From assembly GCA_023412455.1 (NCBI GenBank), contig JAEYNQ010000308.1, positions 1-9,631 of the forward strand: DNA of 9,631 nt, in the 5' to 3' direction. Below the pieces are notes generated by a model. The model had not been told where the DNA came from, searched no databases, and worked only from the letters and a program-made list of their open reading frames with translations. Position 1 is the first letter of the stretch. Every line of letters begins with the position of its first letter. Positions 5,337 through 9,631 of this stretch are shown here, piece after piece. The position numbers and the translations under genes were made by a program. Source of the DNA: Bacillota bacterium (lineage in GTDB: Bacteria; Bacillota; Clostridia; Lachnospirales; Cellulosilyticaceae).

Positions 5337-7376
5337 ATGTATAAGAACTTTAAACTCAAACATCAAATTTTATTAAGTGTATTTTTATTACTTACGTTAA
5401 GTATGGCCATTCTACTTATTATTACTGGTACTCTATCCAGTCGTTCTATCCAGTCATTATCCTTAAATTATGTATCCGATGCCATTGCGACGCGAGGAAA
5501 AATTTCCACCAATTATGTAGATGGTGTTAAACAGTATTTACAATCTTATGTCTCCTCTCCAGATATGAAAAAAATGCTAGAAAACCCAAATGATACTGCA
5601 TTACAAGAAAAACTACAAAGTTATACAGACTTATATAGCAAAAATAGAAATGACTTAGAAGGCATTTATTTAGCTGATCCTAACACCGTGGTATTTGCTC
5701 ATACCAATCACGAGATGGTAGGCAAGCCCTTTAGAAGCGGTGAAGATCTTAAAAAACTCCAACAAATGTTACTAGGAAGTCATGATATTATTGACCGAGG
5801 TGTTATTCTATCCCCTTCTACTCAAACCCAAGTTCTATCTATGTTCATTCCTATTTATAATGAACAAGATAAATTGCTTGGTTTTGTAGGGATAGCTGTT
5901 TCAGTTGATAGCCTCATTGAAGTACTTAATAATATGGCTATTTCAGACTTTGATAATACTACCTATGCCTTAATTGATACCAACACCTACCAGTGTATAT
6001 CAAGTACAGATGTCGCACTCAATGGCACAAAAATAAGCGAAGGACTTTTTAAAGAAACAATAGATGGATGGAAAGAAACCTCTAATGTTCAATTTAATCT
6101 TAAGGACACTAACAACAAAGAATTTATTTCTGTGCTTTCTCCTATTCCTTCACAAAATTGGGCCTTTATTATGACCATATCCAAACAAGATGTTTACAAA
6201 CAAGTCACAAGCAATACGTTAAAGACACTGCTAGTAGCCATAATCTCTATCCTTGTTATTGCCCTTGTTGTTTATCTCTTTGCTCATAGTCTAGGTAAAA
6301 AGATAGAAGGTATCGAAAGTGCCTTAAGTAAAGTTACGGAACTCAACTTACTGGAATCCACTGAGTTAGCTGGTCTCCAAAAGGGTAAGAACGAAATTTC
6401 ACTTATGGCAAAATCCGTTCAGTCTTTAAGAGACCGTTTTAAAACCATTGTTAGTAAACTTAATCACTGTAATAATAATTTACAGGAAGGTGTAGAAACT
6501 TCTACATTAGTTGCTACTCAATTAGTGGATTGTGCCAATGATAATGCTGCTACCACACAAGAATTATCTGCTAGCATGGAAAGCACCCATATAGCTATCA
6601 ATAATATTTATTCATTAGCTACTCATATCAATCGTATAATGACTAACATTGAAAAGGGGTCTCAGCAAACGACAAATCTCTCTAATGAATTTTTAATTAA
6701 AAATAAAGATATAAACAATAAATTGTCCCATACACTCAATGAAGATCTGGATAAAATGGAGGCGACGAAAGGTCGCATCCATACTGTTATCCAAGAACTC
6801 TCCTCCATAGAGGAAGTTAAAACGATGACGGAAGGTATATTACAAATCACCTCTCAAACCAAATTATTGGCTCTAAATGCTTCCATTGAAGCTGCTCGAG
6901 CTGGACAAGCCGGAAAAGGATTTTCTGTAGTAGCAGAAGAAATTGGTAAACTTTCTTTACAATCTGAAAAGGTAGTTAATGAAATACAAGGTATTGTAGA
7001 AAATAGTAATCGTTCCGTTGATGCGGTCAAACAGTGTTTCTCTGATATTGTGAACTTCTTTGAGGCTGATATTTTCCCTGTATTCCATCTTATCATAAGC
7101 TTTTTATCTTCTTCTAACGAAAATGTAGATGCCATTAAAATCTCTGCCGATGAGATTGGGGAAAAGATACAGGAAATCACACAATCTATAGGTACCATTA
7201 CCCGTGAAATAGATAACGTCCTACAAGCTTCTAACTACAATGCTGAAGCCGTTCAATCTGTTGTAAAGAAGAATGAATTACTCGTTGATATTGTTCACAG
7301 AGTACATCATCTTTCCGAAAATAATAGTAGGAGTGCTTACGTACTCCAAGATATAAGTAGTCAATTCACTATCTAA
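5337..7376 (+). CDS. Methyl-accepting chemotaxis protein with extracellular dCache sensor
   Basis: A 679-residue membrane receptor. A short basic tail and TM1 (about 9-33) lead into an extracellular region (about 34-290) with two PAS-like lobes. The first contains GIYLADPNTVVF and PIYNEQDKLLGFVGIAV; the second contains TYALIDTNTYQ and SPIPSQNWAFIMTIS. This is a dCache-type ligand sensor whose ligand cannot be read from sequence. TM2 (about 298-319), a divergent HAMP region (about 320-375) and a long helical signalling domain follow. The hairpin tip QTKLLALNASIEAARAG (507-523) keeps the trimer-contact residues N514, E518 and R521. The usual N after QT is K509, and Q replaces the E after AARAG. 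The C-terminal arm has an FFEADIFPVFHLI insertion-like segment (about 577-589) resembling a variant of clostridial receptors. There is no CheB/CheR pentapeptide. No che gene is visible; a hybrid histidine kinase follows. Confidence 0.93.
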   Translation: MYKNFKLKHQILLSVFLLLTLSMAILLIITGTLSSRSIQSLSLNYVSDAIATRGKISTNYVDGVKQYLQSYVSSPDMKKMLENPNDTALQEKLQSYTDLYSKNRNDLEGIYLADPNTVVFAHTNHEMVGKPFRSGEDLKKLQQMLLGSHDIIDRGVILSPSTQTQVLSMFIPIYNEQDKLLGFVGIAVSVDSLIEVLNNMAISDFDNTTYALIDTNTYQCISSTDVALNGTKISEGLFKETIDGWKETSNVQFNLKDTNNKEFISVLSPIPSQNWAFIMTISKQDVYKQVTSNTLKTLLVAIISILVIALVVYLFAHSLGKKIEGIESALSKVTELNLLESTELAGLQKGKNEISLMAKSVQSLRDRFKTIVSKLNHCNNNLQEGVETSTLVATQLVDCANDNAATTQELSASMESTHIAINNIYSLATHINRIMTNIEKGSQQTTNLSNEFLIKNKDINNKLSHTLNEDLDKMEATKGRIHTVIQELSSIEEVKTMTEGILQITSQTKLLALNASIEAARAGQAGKGFSVVAEEIGKLSLQSEKVVNEIQGIVENSNRSVDAVKQCFSDIVNFFEADIFPVFHLIISFLSSSNENVDAIKISADEIGEKIQEITQSIGTITREIDNVLQASNYNAEAVQSVVKKNELLVDIVHRVHHLSENNSRSAYVLQDISSQFTI

Positions 7377-7464
7377 CATCCTCCTGGTACGGTGGGTAAT
7401 ACTTCCCTACATTTGTCATATCATTCTTATTAGAAGATATATGCTTAAATACAGCTAAGGCATA

Positions 7465-7493
7465 TTGAATTATTGACCTATTCTGTATATACT
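7465..7493 (+). promoter_or_regulatory. Putative promoter of the hybrid histidine kinase gene
   Basis: TTGAAT (7465-7470), a 17-bp spacer and TATACT (7488-7493) predict a start near 7500 and a leader of about 75 nt. The leader contains the 34-bp palindrome and a GGAGG ribosome binding site. TTGACC at 7473 is an alternative -35 but lacks a good -10 partner. The flanking sequence resembles the chemoreceptor promoter, which supports the call. Confidence 0.55.
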
Positions 7494-7515
7494 CAAGATA
7501 AGCTATCCGCATTGC

Positions 7516-7549
7516 AAAGGCGCAATAACCAATTGGTTATTGCGCCTTT
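7516..7549 (+). terminator. Perfect 34-bp palindrome, terminator or leader attenuator
   Basis: Two 17-bp arms meet without a gap (AAAGGCGCAATAACCAA and its complement). The RNA would form a GC-capped stem of about 15 bp with an AATT-type loop, followed by only four T residues and then ATCATTTG. It would serve as the terminator of the chemoreceptor gene. But it ends 25 bp before the kinase ATG and lies downstream of the kinase's putative promoter, so it may instead regulate the kinase transcript. Confidence 0.8.
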
Positions 7550-7574
7550 TATCATTTGTCAATGGAGGTTATAC

Positions 7575-9631
7575 ATGTTAAAGCTAAAACCTATTAAGCA
7601 AGCGACTATCACTTATTGCTCACTGATTTTATTTCTTCTTATTATTATTTCACTTTGGGGAAGTACGTATTATATGCGTTCTTGTATTATTGCGGAACAA
7701 GATGCCGAAAGTCTTCGCACACAACTAAAAGCCCTTGGTATTGAACTAGCTGATGGCTCAGATTATCTTACAGATGAAGCTCGCAAATTCGTGGTTACTT
7801 CAGACCCTCTCCCTATGTATAACTACTGGACAGAGATTAATATTACACGAACAAGAGATTCGGCCCTTACTACCATAAGCCTACTTAACTCAACGCCTAA
7901 TGAAGTGGCTTTACTAAAAGAGGCTAAGCATCATTCTGATACCTTAGTCGATACAGAAACCCATGCTATGCGCCTTATTTGTGATACTTTAACCTTAAGA
8001 GAAATAGATCTTCCTAAGGAGGTAAGAAACTATATACTTCCCGTCCATGAAATCCCTTTATCTCCTGATTTAAAAAAAGAAAAAGCGATTCAACTTATGT
8101 ATGGTGAACAGTATACAAAAGATAAATCTTCTATTATGACACCCATTAGTCGTTTTCAACAGACTATGAATGCCCGTCTCGATCATTCATTACAAGTTGC
8201 GCGGCAACGTACTCATAGTGCTCTGATCCTACAGATTGTCCTGACCCTACTTAGCTTAATGACAGTTGCTATTATCTTATATATTTTTCATCGTATGTTT
8301 AATATTCCAATCTCTCATTATACCCGACAATTAAAAGGCTTAAATATTACCGATGAAGTCTTTAAATTATCCGGTGAGGGTACCAAAGAGCTTTACCTTT
8401 TGGCTGATATTTTTAATACACTTCATGCTTCTTTTATCAATGAAATTCAAAGCAGACGTACTGCTGAAGCTCACATGAAGCAAGCTAAAGAGGAGGCTGA
8501 GGCGGCTAATCAAGCTAAAAGCTTGTTTTTAGCACATATGAGTCATGAAATCAGAACGCCTCTTCATGCGATTATAGGCTACGAACATCTTTTGATGCAA
8601 TCGGCCTTAACAGCTTCCCAAACCCGTTATATTCATAGCATTAAATTGGCCTCTGATAATTTGCTACATATTATCAATCAAATCTTGGATTTTTCTAAAA
8701 TAGAAGCAGATAAATTACAACTTCATATAGAGACATTTTCATTATCTTCCCTTTTAGAAGAGCTTTATGAAATTTTTCATGCCCAGGCTGAAAGCAAAGG
8801 ACTAAGCTTCGAGATTAAAACCGACGATTCTCTCCCTGCAACTATGACCAGTGACCGTATACGCCTCACTCAAGTATTATCTAATCTTCTTTCTAATGCT
8901 ATTAAATTTACAACTACCGGCAAGGTAAAGCTTCAACTAAGTACCACGAGTATGCCTAACAACTTATATACCATTACCTTTGAAGTGATTGATACAGGTA
9001 TTGGCATTACAAAGGAACAACAAAACACTATTTTTGACTCTTTTATCCAAGGAGATAATTCTACTTCTCGTCACTACGGTGGTACTGGATTAGGACTGAC
9101 AATTAGTAAGCAAATTGTATGTCTTTTGGGAGGTAATTTAAAACTCCATAGCCTTTTAGGTGAAGGCTCTAACTTCTATTTTTCCCTTCTCTCAGAAAAT
9201 GGCATTGGCGATTCCCTTCCTTTACCGAACACCTATTCAAGTCCATCAGCCGAAGAACCTCTAACTTCTTTTTTGGGACAGAGCCTTCTTATTATTGACG
9301 ATGATGAAGTCAATTTATCTATGGAAAAAGAAATTTTAACGCCGTTTGATTTTAAAGTTCAGACTGCCCAAAGTGGCAAAGCTGCTCTTGCTTTATTAAA
9401 GGAACACTCTTTTCATGTCATTTTAATGGATATCCGCATGGCAGATATGGATGGTTATGAAACCACTTCTTATATTAGGCAACTTCCAGCTTTTAAGGAG
9501 ATACCTATTATTGCCGTTACTGCTGATGCCACTGAAAGTACTTTTATTAAAGCAAAACAAAGTGGCATGAGTGACCTGACAACTAAGCCCATTGACTTTA
9601 GAAATCTTATTGAGCTTCTAAAAAAATATTT
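7575..9631 (+). CDS. Hybrid sensor histidine kinase (3' end outside the window)
   Basis: The frame stays open for 685 codons to the window edge, so the C-terminus is missing. GGAGG lies 6 nt before the ATG. TM1 spans about 12-33. An extracellular, mostly helical region of about 180 residues follows, containing LTDEARKFVVTSD and NYWTEIN; I know no ligand for it. TM2 spans about 216-238, then come a degenerate HAMP and a coiled-coil linker (about 285-318). The HisKA box is MSHEIRTPLHAIIG with phospho-acceptor H324. HATPase motifs follow: N box SNLLSNAIKFT (N441), G1 DTGIGI (from D473), F box FDSFIQGD, and G2 GGTGLGL (from G502). After a short linker comes a receiver domain with DDD (575-577), phospho-acceptor D619 in LMDIRM, T649 and K671, all correctly spaced. 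The receiver is essentially complete at the edge, so a second receiver or Hpt domain could follow. Output partner unknown. Confidence 0.94.
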   Translation, partial: MLKLKPIKQATITYCSLILFLLIIISLWGSTYYMRSCIIAEQDAESLRTQLKALGIELADGSDYLTDEARKFVVTSDPLPMYNYWTEINITRTRDSALTTISLLNSTPNEVALLKEAKHHSDTLVDTETHAMRLICDTLTLREIDLPKEVRNYILPVHEIPLSPDLKKEKAIQLMYGEQYTKDKSSIMTPISRFQQTMNARLDHSLQVARQRTHSALILQIVLTLLSLMTVAIILYIFHRMFNIPISHYTRQLKGLNITDEVFKLSGEGTKELYLLADIFNTLHASFINEIQSRRTAEAHMKQAKEEAEAANQAKSLFLAHMSHEIRTPLHAIIGYEHLLMQSALTASQTRYIHSIKLASDNLLHIINQILDFSKIEADKLQLHIETFSLSSLLEELYEIFHAQAESKGLSFEIKTDDSLPATMTSDRIRLTQVLSNLLSNAIKFTTTGKVKLQLSTTSMPNNLYTITFEVIDTGIGITKEQQNTIFDSFIQGDNSTSRHYGGTGLGLTISKQIVCLLGGNLKLHSLLGEGSNFYFSLLSENGIGDSLPLPNTYSSPSAEEPLTSFLGQSLLIIDDDEVNLSMEKEILTPFDFKVQTAQSGKAALALLKEHSFHVILMDIRMADMDGYETTSYIRQLPAFKEIPIIAVTADATESTFIKAKQSGMSDLTTKPIDFRNLIELLKKY

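Noticed and set aside
6854..7198. 114-codon minus-strand frame inside the chemoreceptor gene
   Set aside because: It lies opposite the conserved MCP signalling domain, lacks a ribosome binding site and matches no family.

Overview
The window looks like a chromosomal segment of an AT-rich, low-GC Gram-positive bacterium of the class Clostridia, probably near the Lachnospirales. The evidence is the base composition, the strong AGGAGG-type ribosome binding sites before almost every gene, secD and secF as two adjacent genes rather than one fused secDF, and a four-helix TIGR04086/DUF3792 (YrzE-like) membrane protein beside them. The genus cannot be fixed from the sequence alone. There is no insertion sequence, phage gene, CRISPR array or other sign of recent transfer.

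Left part, all on the minus strand (read right to left): a TIGR04086 membrane protein (3606-4010), the Sec translocon accessory genes secD (2090-3346) and secF (1172-2086), and a terminator (1128-1164). These are followed by a separately promoted 281-codon gene for an unrecognised Rossmann/methyltransferase-like protein (159-1004) and a tRNA-Lys(CTT) gene (4-76) with its own near-consensus promoter. secD and secF form a tightly coupled pair: the secF Shine-Dalgarno sequence lies inside the last codons of secD.

Right part, all on the plus strand: from a divergent intergenic region runs a PHP-domain phosphoesterase of the YciV/TrpH (RNase AM-like) family (4100-4954), closed by a strong terminator (5000-5044). 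An AT-rich spacer follows. Next come two transmembrane signalling genes: a dCache methyl-accepting chemotaxis protein (start corrected to 5337, end 7376) and a hybrid histidine kinase (7575 to beyond the right edge) with an uncharacterised helical extracellular sensor, HisKA, HATPase and a receiver domain.

The most interesting region is this chemoreceptor/hybrid kinase pair. Their putative promoters share a distinctive block (ATATTGAAT, then two TATT units four bases apart, then CTGTA), which suggests co-regulation. A perfect 34-bp palindrome sits 25 bp before the kinase start codon, so every kinase transcript must carry it. That makes it a candidate attenuator rather than a simple end-of-gene terminator. 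The rest of the window is ordinary housekeeping. I see no clear-cut new multi-gene system, and the findings are graded accordingly.
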